NCBI RefSeq assembly: GCF_000971965.1
Contig: NZ_LAQP01000018.1
Location: 62,001 to 126,000, forward strand
DNA from: Paenibacillus wulumuqiensis
GTDB lineage: Bacteria > Bacillota > Bacilli > Paenibacillales > Paenibacillaceae
Direction of reading: 5' to 3'
DNA length: 64,000 nt
The notes below the pieces were generated by a model. It worked only from the letters and a program-made list of their open reading frames with translations, made no database searches and was not told the origin of the DNA. Below, one piece after another: positions 45,404 through 54,961 of this stretch (position 1 is its first letter; each line of letters starts with the position of its first letter). Both the position numbers and the translations under genes were made by a program.

Positions 45404-47104
45404 TTACGATCCCTGCGTGCTCTCTGCCTGTGCATAGCGTACTTTTTGCTGTACATTGCATACCCTGCTGATTCGCCGGGCATATCTGCTGATAATGGAA
45501 GCAGACACCCCGTAACGCTGGGCCACTTCATCATATGTGAGTGGGAGACGATGTATTCGGGCTACCAGATACTCCAGTGCCGCTGCCCAGCCTTCCGGAT
45601 GGTGAAGCTGCGGGAGCTCCGGGTATACCCTTTTAATAAATTCAATCCATAATGCTTCAACATCATGAGTGAATCCTGAATCATAGCGTATATGCGGCTG
45701 GACCGCAACCTGGTCAACAATTTGCTGCCAGTGCTCATCCCATAACGGCAGACTCATCCGTGCCGCTTCGATATCATCGATCAGCTGATCGGATGATAAG
45801 GACTGGTTAGCCGCCCACTGACGCAGCAGGCGCTCTGCCGCTATCCGCAGTTCTTCGGAGATTAACGGACGTGCTACATACTGACGCAGCGCCGTATGTA
45901 CTTCACGATTTCCGTCCAGTACATAGGAATTCAGTGCTTGGAGCTGTTCGCTCTCCGTTCCATGATGAAGCATGTGCAGAAACTGCACTGAAGCCGGTTC
46001 AGACGATCTACCGACCGACTGTTCATGGGTATAGAAATATGGCATTTTCTGTACTCCGTACCGATAAGAAGGCGTCAACTTGCCCTGACGCAGCTCCTGC
46101 AGATGTGCCAGATAAAATGCCGGCACTTCCGCGCCGGACTCGAATCGTAAAATACGCTTCCACAGCTGTTCCGCTTCATCATATTTACCCATATAACAGG
46201 CTGCTGCCGCTGTATAATGATACAATTCCCAATGATTCATCAAATCATCATGTCGCAGCAGCCGCCGAAAATGATTGTATGCATACCGGTGTTCGCCCAG
46301 CATTGCCATTGTGGTCGCGAGCTTAAGCAGATGTTCCTGGTGTATCGGTGTGACCCGGCACAGCTGATCAAGCTGCTGTTGAAACTCGCTGGCTCCATGA
46401 TACTGGCTCAGAATTGCCTGATTGCACAGCGCATGCAAATTATTCGGGTCCTGCTGCAGTACTGCGGTAATCTGCTCTGCTGCCAACTTTGTCATTCCCT
46501 GCTGATAATAGGCGACAGCCAGGTTATTGCGTGCAGCTGCCAGATCAGGCTGTTCATCGATCAGCTGCTTCAGCATCTCGCAGGCCGCTTCAAATTCCCC
46601 GCGTTCCAGCAGCTCATGTGCCTGCTCCTGACGATCGGCTGCCGGAACAGCCGCTGCCGGAATACTACCGGCAGTACGCCCCATTTCATGTAGAATCAGA
46701 TCCATCATTTCCTCTGCTTCACTCGTAAACTGACCGTTCGGGTCCCGCTCCAGATATGTAAGCAGCTGCTGCTCGGCCTGTTCGAACTGTTCCATATTGG
46801 CATAATTGTTAGCCATATAAAAATGACACTCGACCATCAAAGGGTCTACCGTATCCATAATCGTCTGAAGCACTTGATTGGAGGCCTCATACTTGCCCAT
46901 CTCCGATAATATGCCTGCCATATTGCAATGATTCACAGGATTATCCGGCTCGTATTCCACAGCCTTTTCAAAATATTTCAATGCCTTGTCGTAACGATAA
47001 TGGTCTAATGAGCGGACAGCTCTTTCAAAAAAGAAATTGGCATCCAGCTTAAGCGTGATGACTTTCCGTTCGGTCTCTTCGACTTTTCGCTTGTAATCAT
47101 TCAC
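45404..47104 (-). CDS. yvcD: TPR-repeat protein (YvcD-like)
   Basis: The 566-residue protein is read from GTG 47104 with AAGGAGGTG upstream. Tetratricopeptide repeats are clear over the first ~330 residues (ALKYFEKAVEYEPDNPVNHCNMAGILSEMGKYEASN and following). The C-terminal ~150 residues are less regular and end with a short helix-turn-helix-like part (YDEVAQRYGVSASIISRYARRI). Position between his genes and trxB matches B. subtilis yvcD. It may be a protein-interaction platform; function unknown. The gene ends 52 bases before the trxB start. Confidence 0.82.
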   Translation of the reverse strand: MNDYKRKVEETERKVITLKLDANFFFERAVRSLDHYRYDKALKYFEKAVEYEPDNPVNHCNMAGILSEMGKYEASNQVLQTIMDTVDPLMVECHFYMANNYANMEQFEQAEQQLLTYLERDPNGQFTSEAEEMMDLILHEMGRTAGSIPAAAVPAADRQEQAHELLERGEFEAACEMLKQLIDEQPDLAAARNNLAVAYYQQGMTKLAAEQITAVLQQDPNNLHALCNQAILSQYHGASEFQQQLDQLCRVTPIHQEHLLKLATTMAMLGEHRYAYNHFRRLLRHDDLMNHWELYHYTAAAACYMGKYDEAEQLWKRILRFESGAEVPAFYLAHLQELRQGKLTPSYRYGVQKMPYFYTHEQSVGRSSEPASVQFLHMLHHGTESEQLQALNSYVLDGNREVHTALRQYVARPLISEELRIAAERLLRQWAANQSLSSDQLIDDIEAARMSLPLWDEHWQQIVDQVAVQPHIRYDSGFTHDVEALWIEFIKRVYPELPQLHHPEGWAAALEYLVARIHRLPLTYDEVAQRYGVSASIISRYARRISRVCNVQQKVRYAQAESTQGS

Positions 47105-47242
47105 CGGACAAAGGCACCTCCTTTAATACATTCCACCTACAAAAATATAGTTATCGACGAAAAACATCAGCCAACAGTATAACATATCCTGCTCTTCCGC
47201 TAAAGTGACATAAGCAACTGTTCTATATCATAAGACCGGGTA

Positions 47243-48190
47243 TCAAATCCCTGCATCGCTGAACATGGTAGCGATAGAACCGCCTTCCATAATGATCCGT
47301 ACGGCATGAGCCAGCATCGGGGATACCGACAGTACGGTCAGCCGGTCCAGATGTCCTGGCGGCAGACTGATCGAATCCGTTACCACCAGTTCGCGAATAT
47401 ACGGATGATCCAGACGCTGCAGCGCCGCGCCGGAAAATAATCCATGCGTTGCGCAAACGATTGCCTCGCGGGCGCCACGTTCCTTGAGACTTTCGACAAC
47501 ATTGACGATAGTCGTGCCTGTATCGATCAGATCTTCAATAATAATCGGGGTTTTGCCTTCCACATCGCCGATCACATGAGTGATGACAGATTCGTTGTGG
47601 GCAGGTCTTTTCTTGATCATCATGGCAAATGGGGTATCCAGACGGTTGGCCAGCTTCTCGGCCATATAGGCACGTCCGGCGTCCGGCGAAACCACTACCG
47701 CGTCTTCTATCTGTTTACTTCGCAAATAGCCGCTGATCAGATCAAGCGCTGTCAAATGGTCAACCGGTATGTTAAAGAAGCCCTGAATCGCCGAGGCATG
47801 CAGATCAATCGTAATGATCCGGTCCGCACCAACCGTAGTAAGCACATCCGCAACCATTTTGGCAGAGATGGGTTCCCGGGGTGCCGACTTGCGCTCCTGA
47901 CGGGCATATCCATAATACGGGATAATCAGATTAATCGTTCCGGCCGAAGCTCTTTTGGCCGCATCGATCATTACCATTAGTTCCACAAACAGCTCATTGA
48001 TCGGATGAGACAGGGATTGTACCAGAAATACATCCATATTGCGGATGCTCTCCTCATAGTGTACATAGGTCTCTCCGCTTTTGAACTGGGATAGTTTGAT
48101 TTTACCGAGCGGTACACCCAGACGTTCTGCAATCTGTGCACTCAGTTCGGGACTGGATGATCCTGAGAATATACGCATTTTTTCTTTCAT
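47243..48190 (-). CDS. prs: Ribose-phosphate diphosphokinase paralogue
   Basis: The 315-residue protein starts at ATG 48190 (MKEKMRIFSGSSSPE). Canonical features are present: YYGYARQERK with the ATP-binding region, DLHASAIQGFF and a PRPP loop (IIEDLIDTGTTI). Differences from the usual Prs are notable: the flexible SPDHGG loop reads SPDAGRAYMAEKL, and the PRPP loop has EDLIDTGTTI instead of DDIIDTAGTI. It is therefore a divergent paralogue, likely one of two in the genome. PRPP is the substrate of HisG in the nearby his operon. Confidence 0.88.
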   Translation of the reverse strand: MKEKMRIFSGSSSPELSAQIAERLGVPLGKIKLSQFKSGETYVHYEESIRNMDVFLVQSLSHPINELFVELMVMIDAAKRASAGTINLIIPYYGYARQERKSAPREPISAKMVADVLTTVGADRIITIDLHASAIQGFFNIPVDHLTALDLISGYLRSKQIEDAVVVSPDAGRAYMAEKLANRLDTPFAMMIKKRPAHNESVITHVIGDVEGKTPIIIEDLIDTGTTIVNVVESLKERGAREAIVCATHGLFSGAALQRLDHPYIRELVVTDSISLPPGHLDRLTVLSVSPMLAHAVRIIMEGGSIATMFSDAGI

Positions 48191-48349
48191 AGGCCCTCCT
48201 GTAGATTGCCAGCTGACTTTACTTTATTTTAGCCTGCTTTGTGCCGATATCAAAGACAATTCTGTATTTCATTCAGGAATATATATGATGAATAATGTCG
48301 GCACAGCACGATTTTGCGAAAAATATGTTGAAATTTTCATAAAATTTTC

Positions 48350-48378
48350 TTGACCAAACTAGTTCGGCGCCGTACAAT
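48350..48378 (+). promoter_or_regulatory. Promoter and operator of the marR gene
   Basis: TTGACC (48350-48355) and TACAAT (48373-48378) are 17 bp apart. The 14-bp near-palindrome GTTCGGCGCCGTAC (48362-48375) sits in the spacer and overlaps the -10. The same 14 bases recur at 48952-48965. Confidence 0.8.
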
Positions 48379-48412
48379 TATCTACATCGAAGACTTTAGA
48401 AAGGTGAATACA

Positions 48413-48934
48413 ATGCCGAATATAGATTCATCAGGCTCCAAGATTACGCTGAAGGAATTGGACCGGCTCAGCGCACTGGCGCCTTTGTTTCCCGAGATCA
48501 ATGTCGAATGCATGTTGACTTCCTTGCTGCTGATACGTACTTCTCATGATTTATATAATCAATCTTCTTCCTTGCTAATGGAGCGAGGGATCTCCCAGGG
48601 CAAGATGCGTATTCTTACCTCTCTGTTAATCCGCAAAAAACCACTTCTTCCTTCCGAACTGGCCAAATCTGCCGGTGTGACACGTTCCACAATGACCGGA
48701 CTGATCAATGGTCTGGAAAAGGATGGACTGATCCGCCGCGGAGCCCATGAAGATCGCCGTATGACAGCCATCCATCTGACAGAGGAAGGCGAAGCTTTAT
48801 TAATGGCTACATTGCCTGAATATGCACGTGTAGTCACTTCGGTCATGTCTCAATTGACGGAAGAGGAACAGGGAATGTTGCAGCAATTGCTGTACAAACT
48901 CCGTAAAGGAATTGAACATTCGGAATCGTCCTGA
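48413..48934 (+). CDS. MarR-family transcriptional regulator
   Basis: The 173-residue protein starts at ATG 48413 (MPNIDSSGS) with AAAGGTG seven bases upstream; a longer upstream frame would overlap the operator. The winged helix-turn-helix is LLPSELAKSAGVTRSTMTGLINGLEKDGLIRRGAHEDRR, with the wing DRR as is usual. It is upstream of, and in the same direction as, a membrane-fusion and permease pair, and both units share one 14-bp operator, so it probably represses itself and the transporter genes. Confidence 0.92.
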   Translation: MPNIDSSGSKITLKELDRLSALAPLFPEINVECMLTSLLLIRTSHDLYNQSSSLLMERGISQGKMRILTSLLIRKKPLLPSELAKSAGVTRSTMTGLINGLEKDGLIRRGAHEDRRMTAIHLTEEGEALLMATLPEYARVVTSVMSQLTEEEQGMLQQLLYKLRKGIEHSESS

Positions 48935-48940
48935 CTTTTT

Positions 48941-48968
48941 TTGCATTAGTTGTTCGGCGCCGTACTAT
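48941..48968 (+). promoter_or_regulatory. Promoter and operator of the hlyD-like gene
   Basis: TTGCAT (48941-48946) and TACTAT (48963-48968) are 16 bp apart. GTTCGGCGCCGTAC (48952-48965) lies in the spacer exactly as in the marR promoter. Confidence 0.75.
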
Positions 48969-49049
48969 TTGGCGGCTAATAATATATATTTTATCAAATA
49001 TCCCAAGGTATTTACTCATCGATTTTATTAGATAGGAGAGCATATCAAA

Positions 49050-50360
49050 GTGAAAATTGTAAAACTTATTCCGATTATTTTATTAATCGTTGCGCTGGGG
49101 GTTGGCGGTACGCTGCTCGCCATGCATGGCAAGGATGCCGTATCCATGGCCGCCTCGAAAAAAGAAGGGGTCCTGACGATCGATACCGTGAACGCCTCTT
49201 TTGAAGGGCAATCCGGCAAAATCAGTGCTGTCAAAGTCAAGGAAGAACAGCAGGTCAAAAAAGGGCAGACGCTGCTCGCTCTGGATACCCGTGATATCGA
49301 TCTTCAGATCAAGGGTGTAAAAGAACAAATGTCCCAGATCGATGTTCAGATCAGTCAGGCACAGAGCCAATTGACCAGTCAGGCCCACAAGCTGGCTGAA
49401 CAAAAAGCCAATGCCCAGCTGAATATCGAAGCTGCCAAAGTAGCCGAACAAAAAGTACTGACCGGCGCACGTCCGGAAGATATCCGCAGCCAGGAAATTG
49501 CTGTGGATTCCGCCAAGAAATCCGTTGAAGTCGCCAATAACGGCGTCACTTCCGCGCAGACAGCGGTTGAAGCGGCCCAGCAGACACTGGATTATGCCAA
49601 AACCAACTATGACCGGGCCAAAATGTTATTTGATAACGGTCTTGGTACACAGGCCAGTCTGGATACCGCACAGAACAGTGTAGACACTGCGACCAAGCAG
49701 GTGCAAAGTGCTCAGGATCAACTGAATTCTGCCATGAAGCAGGTTGAGGTAACCAGCAACCAGGTAAGTGCCCAGGAGACTGCCCTGCAGAAACTCCAAA
49801 ACGGTGCAACCGCTGAAGAACGCCAGCAGGCTCATGTTCAGCTGGAACAGGCCCAACAGGCGCTGAAGCAGGTGGAACAGGGTCAGGAAGATATCGATAA
49901 CGGCAAGTACAATATCGAACTGCTGAAAAAACAAAAAGATGCGCTGCAGGTAACGCTGGATGGTTATGAAGTTCAGAAGAGCCGCCGCGTGCTGACCGCT
50001 GCTGCCGATGGTAAAGTTACCCGTGTCGTACCAAAAGTAGGCGAGAACGTATCCGCCGGTACACCGGTTGTCGTGATTGAGACCGGCAAGCTGTACTATG
50101 ACCTGTATGTAGGCGAAGAAAACATGAAAGCCTTCCAGGCCGGTGCCAAAGTATCGACCAACGTGATCTCTCTCGGCAAAAATATTAAAGGTACCGTACG
50201 CTACATCACTTCTGCGCCGCAATATGCCGCTCTGCGCATGAGCCGTGAAAAAGGTCAGTCTGACACGACTTCCTTTATCGTGCGTGTAGATGTGAAACGT
50301 ACCCCTGACTTGCTGCCGGGAATGACGGTGGAGGTTCCAACCAATGAAAGCCATAATTGA
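49050..50360 (+). CDS. HlyD/membrane-fusion family protein
   Basis: The 436-residue protein starts at GTG 49050 with AGGAGAG upstream. One N-terminal membrane segment (IPIILLIVALGVGGTLLAM) is followed by the lipoyl-half motif (GQSGKISAVKVKEEQQVKKGQTLLALDT), a coiled coil of about 220 residues rich in Gln and Ala, then the second lipoyl half (DGKVTRVVPKVGENVSAGTPVVVIE) and beta-barrel parts. It links an inner-membrane pump to the wall in Gram-positive bacteria. Its last 17 bases overlap the permease gene, so the two are made together. Confidence 0.92.
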   Translation: MKIVKLIPIILLIVALGVGGTLLAMHGKDAVSMAASKKEGVLTIDTVNASFEGQSGKISAVKVKEEQQVKKGQTLLALDTRDIDLQIKGVKEQMSQIDVQISQAQSQLTSQAHKLAEQKANAQLNIEAAKVAEQKVLTGARPEDIRSQEIAVDSAKKSVEVANNGVTSAQTAVEAAQQTLDYAKTNYDRAKMLFDNGLGTQASLDTAQNSVDTATKQVQSAQDQLNSAMKQVEVTSNQVSAQETALQKLQNGATAEERQQAHVQLEQAQQALKQVEQGQEDIDNGKYNIELLKKQKDALQVTLDGYEVQKSRRVLTAAADGKVTRVVPKVGENVSAGTPVVVIETGKLYYDLYVGEENMKAFQAGAKVSTNVISLGKNIKGTVRYITSAPQYAALRMSREKGQSDTTSFIVRVDVKRTPDLLPGMTVEVPTNESHN

Positions 50361-51594
50361 TGAGTTCAAACATATACTGAACGGCAAGTTCATTTTCATC
50401 ATCCTGATTGCGCCGCTGATCATCTCAGCGGCCTTCGGGTATGTATTCAAAAACAACCAGCTGAACGAAGCGCCTGTCGCTGTGGTCGATATGGATCACA
50501 GTGCCTACAGTCAGCAGCTGATCCAGAAGCTGGATGCCGATCAGTATATTAATACCAGCTACATTACCTACAACTACATGGAACCGAACAGCTTCCTTTA
50601 TAATGAAAAATATTTTGGTGTCATTTATCTGCCTGCCGGGCTGGAGAAAGCTCATGCTCAGGGAGCACAGACCAATATCGGACTGTACGTGGATACCTCG
50701 CTGTCTACGGCGACCACGTATCTGCGTACCGGTGTGACCGAAGTCATCGCTGCAGAGAACTCTGCCGCTGCCGCCAACAAGCTCGTAGGCATGGGTGTCA
50801 GCTCTGCACAGGCCAACAACTTCTCGACCGGCCTGAATCTGCAGACACGCCTGCTGTATAACCCGACCAACAACATGCTGATGAGTTCGGTTATCGGTTT
50901 TGTAAATACGGTATTCCTGTCCATTCTCGGTGGTGCGACACTGACCATCGTGCCGCGTCTGCGGGAACAGGGACTGCTCAAGGACATGCTGCGTCGTCCG
51001 CTGAGTCTGGTGCTGCGTATCGTGCCGTATGCACTCATTGCGACCTGCTCCATGTATCTCGTCATGGGCTGTCTCAAGCAGGTGGGCGGACTGCGATTTG
51101 AAGCAAACGTATATCAGCTGTGGATTCCATTCCTGATGTATGCGATCGCGCTGTCCCTGCTTTGTATGATGGTAGGCTGGAGCGCATCCAGTCCGGCCAA
51201 AGCTGCCGGCCGGATCACCATGATCCTGCTGCCGTCCTTTATCCTGAGTGGTGCACAGATCCCGGTCGCTCTACTGCCGCCGATTCTGCAAAATGTCAGC
51301 CATGCGCTGCCGCTGTCCTGGCATTTCAAATTCCTGCGCGGACTCGGATTCCGCGGCGGTGACCTGCATTACTTTATGCAGGAGATCGGTGGGTTCCTGA
51401 TTTTGATCACTTCCATTCTCGTCGTCATCTTCCTGCTCATGCTCAATGAAATGCGGAAGATTCGCAAAGCGGAAAAAGAAGGTCTGCTTCATCTGGATGA
51501 GATTGATTCCACGGAGACGGTCATTACTTCCGATTCCGATTCGGCGCTTATCCTGCCCAAGGGTGACAAGCAGCCGGGTCCAAGTCACAGTTAA
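50344..51594 (+). CDS. ABC-2-type transporter permease without adjacent ATPase
   Basis: The 416-residue protein starts at ATG 50344, inside the end of the hlyD-like gene. It has one N-terminal membrane segment, a long extracytoplasmic loop (about residues 40-185), then five more segments near the C-terminus, and an acidic soluble tail of about 40 residues. This is the ABC-2 (YhgE/DrrB-like) pattern. No ATP-binding subunit is visible before the his genes, so the ATPase must come from elsewhere or the pair works otherwise. A terminator follows. Confidence 0.86.
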   Translation: MKAIIDEFKHILNGKFIFIILIAPLIISAAFGYVFKNNQLNEAPVAVVDMDHSAYSQQLIQKLDADQYINTSYITYNYMEPNSFLYNEKYFGVIYLPAGLEKAHAQGAQTNIGLYVDTSLSTATTYLRTGVTEVIAAENSAAAANKLVGMGVSSAQANNFSTGLNLQTRLLYNPTNNMLMSSVIGFVNTVFLSILGGATLTIVPRLREQGLLKDMLRRPLSLVLRIVPYALIATCSMYLVMGCLKQVGGLRFEANVYQLWIPFLMYAIALSLLCMMVGWSASSPAKAAGRITMILLPSFILSGAQIPVALLPPILQNVSHALPLSWHFKFLRGLGFRGGDLHYFMQEIGGFLILITSILVVIFLLMLNEMRKIRKAEKEGLLHLDEIDSTETVITSDSDSALILPKGDKQPGPSHS

Positions 51595-51665
51595 TATACG
51601 ACCCCTGCTGCTCGGATCAGATAGACAGCAGATCGATGGATATTCCGTTTACACATTTATATCCC

Positions 51666-51704
51666 AAAAGCCCACTGGCCAGTTCAACGGTCAGTGGGCT
51701 TTTT
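51666..51704 (+). terminator. Terminator of the marR-hlyD-permease region
   Basis: AAAAGCCCACTG (51666-51677) pairs with CAGTGGGCTTTT (51692-51703), followed by TC. It may also work for the convergent hisJ gene. Confidence 0.88.
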
Positions 51705-51822
51705 CTCGTCCATAATCAGGTGGTACGTGTATCTATCTGGCTATGCTGGAAATGCCTTTGCTGGATATTTCCATAATAAAAAGCTGCCTTGAAGCTGAGT
51801 AAACAACCTGACGACAGACTGT

Positions 51823-52647
51823 TCAGTCGTTCAGCGGTACCATCGTACGCTGCCGATTCTCAAATGTGGCAATCTCCTGTACACCCAGCTCGGTGAGCAG
51901 TGCCCTGGCTTCATCCAGATGATCGCTCAGCTTCAGCGGATCATGGGCATCCGAACCGAGAGTCAGCGGGATTCCCAGGGAAATCGCCTGTTCCACGATC
52001 CGGTGGGAAGGGAAGATTTCCTTGCATACTTTAGATAAGCCGGAGGAGTTCAGCTCCATGACCATATCGGCTTTTTTGACAGCCTGCAGGGCTGCATTTT
52101 CCAGAGCGATTCGTTCTTCTACCTGCTCTGGCTCCGGTACATAACCAAAGCGCTTGATCACATCCAGATGGCCGGTGATATCGTAGAATCCGGTCGCAGC
52201 AGCCTTCTGCACGGCATCATAGTACTGGCGATATACATCCAGCACCTGCTTGCCTTCCCAGTGATGCGTCTGGCGATGATCCGAGATATCCCACTCCCCC
52301 AGGAAATGCACAGAGCCAATCACATAGTCAAACGGATAGCTGTCCAGAATCTTGCTGATCACTTCTTCATAGCCTTCGATATAATCGGCTTCCAATCCTA
52401 CCCGAATAGCGATCTGATCCCGGTATTTCTCCTTGAGCATCAGACACTCTTCCACATAGCGAGGCAGCTCATCCATCGGCATCGCCATTTCCGGATAATA
52501 AGCAGCCGGATCCACATGGATCAGCGGCAAATGATCGGACAATCCCAGCTGGGACAGCCCCAGCTGTATGCCCCGCTGCACATATTCTTCCAGCTCGCCT
52601 ACGGCATGACCACACCGGGCATGATGAGTATGATAATCAATCAGCAT
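51823..52647 (-). CDS. hisJ: Histidinol-phosphatase, PHP family
   Basis: The 274-residue protein starts at ATG 52647. It has the metal-binding motifs of PHP phosphatases: HTHHARCGHA at the N-terminus, GLEADYI, GSVHFLGEWDI and TLGSDAHDP. It removes phosphate from histidinol phosphate. It lies 25 bases downstream of hisIE and closes the operon; together with HisB (dehydratase only) it covers the phosphatase step. Confidence 0.94.
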   Translation of the reverse strand: MLIDYHTHHARCGHAVGELEEYVQRGIQLGLSQLGLSDHLPLIHVDPAAYYPEMAMPMDELPRYVEECLMLKEKYRDQIAIRVGLEADYIEGYEEVISKILDSYPFDYVIGSVHFLGEWDISDHRQTHHWEGKQVLDVYRQYYDAVQKAAATGFYDITGHLDVIKRFGYVPEPEQVEERIALENAALQAVKKADMVMELNSSGLSKVCKEIFPSHRIVEQAISLGIPLTLGSDAHDPLKLSDHLDEARALLTELGVQEIATFENRQRTMVPLND

Positions 52648-52671
52648 CGCCGCTTCCTCCCTCGCCGTATA

Positions 52672-53406
52672 TTAGTCTTTGCGCGGACGCTCATGACGGC
52701 GGTCCAGCTCGGCCAGCACATCATCCAGCGGCAGCTTGCGCTCTTGCAGCAGCACCAGCAGATGATAGATCAGATCGCTTACTTCATAGCGCAGCTCTTC
52801 GTTATCGCCGTTTTTGGCTGCGATAATCGTCTCGGCTGTTTCTTCGCCGACTTTTTTCAGAATCTTGTCGATGCCTTTCTCGAACAGATAGGTCGTGTAG
52901 GCCCCCTCCGGACGTTCACGCTCGCGATCAGCGATCATCTGCTCCAGCTCGGCCAGAATGGCGAACCGGTCGCTGCCGGATGCCGTATTGTTTTCATTTA
53001 CCGCATCGTTTTGAAAAGTTGGCTTGTTGTCCACTGTATTCACCTCATTATAAAAGCAGCTTATTCTGCCTGTATGGCAGGCTGGTCCATTTGCATCCAC
53101 TAACAGCAGCAACGTATCCCCGTCACAATCATAATGAAGCGACCGGATACGCTGGGTATTGCCTGATGTGCCGCCCTTGTGCCAGTATTCCTGGCGGGAC
53201 CGGCTCCAAAACCAGGTCTCACCGGAATCCAGTGAGCGGCGCAGTGATTCGTTATTCATGTAGGCCATCATCAGCACCTGTTTGCTGCTGGCATCCTGCA
53301 CGATCGCAGGGACGAGTCCGTTCTCATCCCATTTGATGGCAGCCGTCAATTCCTCGAACGAAAGCGACTGGTGAATCATCTCCGACTGCAGCGAGATATC
53401 GGTCAA
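52672..53406 (-). CDS. hisIE: Bifunctional phosphoribosyl-AMP cyclohydrolase / phosphoribosyl-ATP pyrophosphatase
   Basis: The protein is about 244 residues from TTG 53406, which overlaps the hisF stop in a TTGA arrangement and has AAGGAG ten bases upstream; ATG 53379 is the alternative. The HisI half has the zinc and active-site motifs [23 protein letters not shown] and [11 protein letters not shown]; the HisE half has [28 protein letters not shown] and YHLLVLL. The two steps open the purine ring and remove pyrophosphate in histidine synthesis. Confidence 0.93.
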   Translation of the reverse strand: MTDISLQSEMIHQSLSFEELTAAIKWDENGLVPAIVQDASSKQVLMMAYMNNESLRRSLDSGETWFWSRSRQEYWHKGGTSGNTQRIRSLHYDCDGDTLLLLVDANGPACHTGRISCFYNEVNTVDNKPTFQNDAVNENNTASGSDRFAILAELEQMIADRERERPEGAYTTYLFEKGIDKILKKVGEETAETIIAAKNGDNEELRYEVSDLIYHLLVLLQERKLPLDDVLAELDRRHERPRKD

Positions 53407-54161
53407 CGTATCTCCACTCCTTCGGCCTTCAATTCCGTTTTGAGCGCAGGAATCGAGATTTCTTTGTAATGGAAAATGGTCGCCGCCAGACCTGCATCGG
53501 CATTGGCCTGGCTGAATACATCGTAGAAATGTTCCGGCAGCCCGGCTCCCCCGGAGGCAATCACCGGGATGTTGATCGCTTCGCATACCGCTTTGGTGAG
53601 CGGCAGGTCAAAGCCATCCTTGGTTCCGTCCGCATCCATGCTGGTGAGCAGTATTTCGCCTGCTCCGCGCTGTTCGGCTTCCCGTACCCATTCCAGTGCC
53701 CTGATGCCGGTCGGTTTGCGACCGCCATGTGTGTATACTTCCCAATCGTTCCACTCCGAATTGAACTTGGCGTCCACCGCCACGACGATACACTGGGCGC
53801 CAAATCGCTGCGAACCTTCATTGATCAGCTGTGGATTCAGCACTGCCGCTGTATTGATGCCGATCTTGTCCGCTCCGGCACGCAGGATTTTTTTCATATC
53901 TTCTACTGAAGAGATGCCGCCACCGACGGTAAAGGGAATCGAAATTTCCCCGGCGGTCCGGCGTACCACATCCACCATGGTCTCTCTTCCCTCTACCGAA
54001 GCCGAGATATCCAGAAAGACCAGTTCATCCGCGCCTTCACGGTCATACAGCGCCGCCAGCTCTACCGGATCACCGGCATCACGCAGATTTACAAAATTCA
54101 CGCCTTTGACGACCCGTCCTTCTTTGACATCCAGACACGGGATAATACGCTTTGCGAGCAT
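53403..54161 (-). CDS. hisF: Imidazole glycerol phosphate synthase, cyclase subunit
   Basis: The 252-residue protein starts at ATG 54161 with AAAGGAGG upstream. It is a (beta/alpha)8 barrel with catalytic Asp11 in PCLDVKEGR and Asp130 in VAVDAK. It couples to HisH to make the imidazole ring. The gene order hisBHAFI is the usual one. Confidence 0.96.
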   Translation of the reverse strand: MLAKRIIPCLDVKEGRVVKGVNFVNLRDAGDPVELAALYDREGADELVFLDISASVEGRETMVDVVRRTAGEISIPFTVGGGISSVEDMKKILRAGADKIGINTAAVLNPQLINEGSQRFGAQCIVVAVDAKFNSEWNDWEVYTHGGRKPTGIRALEWVREAEQRGAGEILLTSMDADGTKDGFDLPLTKAVCEAINIPVIASGGAGLPEHFYDVFSQANADAGLAATIFHYKEISIPALKTELKAEGVEIR

Positions 54162-54175
54162 GAGTTGTCCTCCTT

Positions 54176-54907
54176 TTACCGGATCGTCTGCAGTGCCTGC
54201 TTCAGATCAATTTTGCCTGTATAAATCGCCTTGCCCACAATCGCCCCGCTGATTCCCTGTTCACGACGCTCCGCCAGCTTCACCAGATCATCCAGTACGG
54301 TTACCCCGCCGGAAGCGATAACCTGCTTGCCCGAAGCCTGCGCAATCGCAGCGATTGCTTCAATATTCGGCCCCTGCATCATGCCGTCACGGGAGATATC
54401 GGTGAAAATAAACGTCTCTGCCCCTTTGGCCGCCAGCTCACGAGCTAGTTCATCTGCCTTAACTTCGGACGTCTCCAGCCAGCCGCGGGTTGCCACATAG
54501 CCATTACGGGCATCAATGCCGATCGCCACCTGACTGCCATAGGTCGCCAATACGGACTCTGTAAATTCCCGGTCTTCTATGGCCGCTGTCCCGATAATGA
54601 CGCGGCTGACACCGAGTCCGAGCAGTGTTTTTACATCTTCCAGCGTGCGCAGTCCGCCGCCAATCTGTACCGGTACATCCACCAGACGGGCAATCCGGCC
54701 AATCAGTTCGTGATTGACCGGATGACCGGCTTTGGCACCGTCCAGATCGACCAGATGCACATAACCCGCTCCCTGAGCAGCAAAGTCTGCCGCTACTGCA
54801 GCCGGATCTTCATTGTATACCGTTTCCTGATTATAATCGCCCTGGATCAGCCGTACACAGCGGCCGCCCCGGATATCGATAGCCGGATAAATTGTAAAAG
54901 AAGACAA
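54176..54907 (-). CDS. hisA: 1-(5-phosphoribosyl)-5-[(5-phosphoribosylamino)methylideneamino]imidazole-4-carboxamide isomerase
   Basis: The 243-residue protein begins at TTG 54907 (read as Met, then [19 protein letters not shown]), with GAGGGGG upstream. It is a HisF-like barrel with Asp residues in PAIDIR (catalytic) and VHLVDLDGA; the Amadori rearrangement of ProFAR to PRFAR is its reaction. It follows hisH by about 54 bases. Confidence 0.96.
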   Translation of the reverse strand: MSSFTIYPAIDIRGGRCVRLIQGDYNQETVYNEDPAAVAADFAAQGAGYVHLVDLDGAKAGHPVNHELIGRIARLVDVPVQIGGGLRTLEDVKTLLGLGVSRVIIGTAAIEDREFTESVLATYGSQVAIGIDARNGYVATRGWLETSEVKADELARELAAKGAETFIFTDISRDGMMQGPNIEAIAAIAQASGKQVIASGGVTVLDDLVKLAERREQGISGAIVGKAIYTGKIDLKQALQTIR

Positions 54908-54961
54908 CTTGGTTCCCCCTCGGTCGATATAATAAGTGAAGCTGTTTAATAATGAAAGAAA

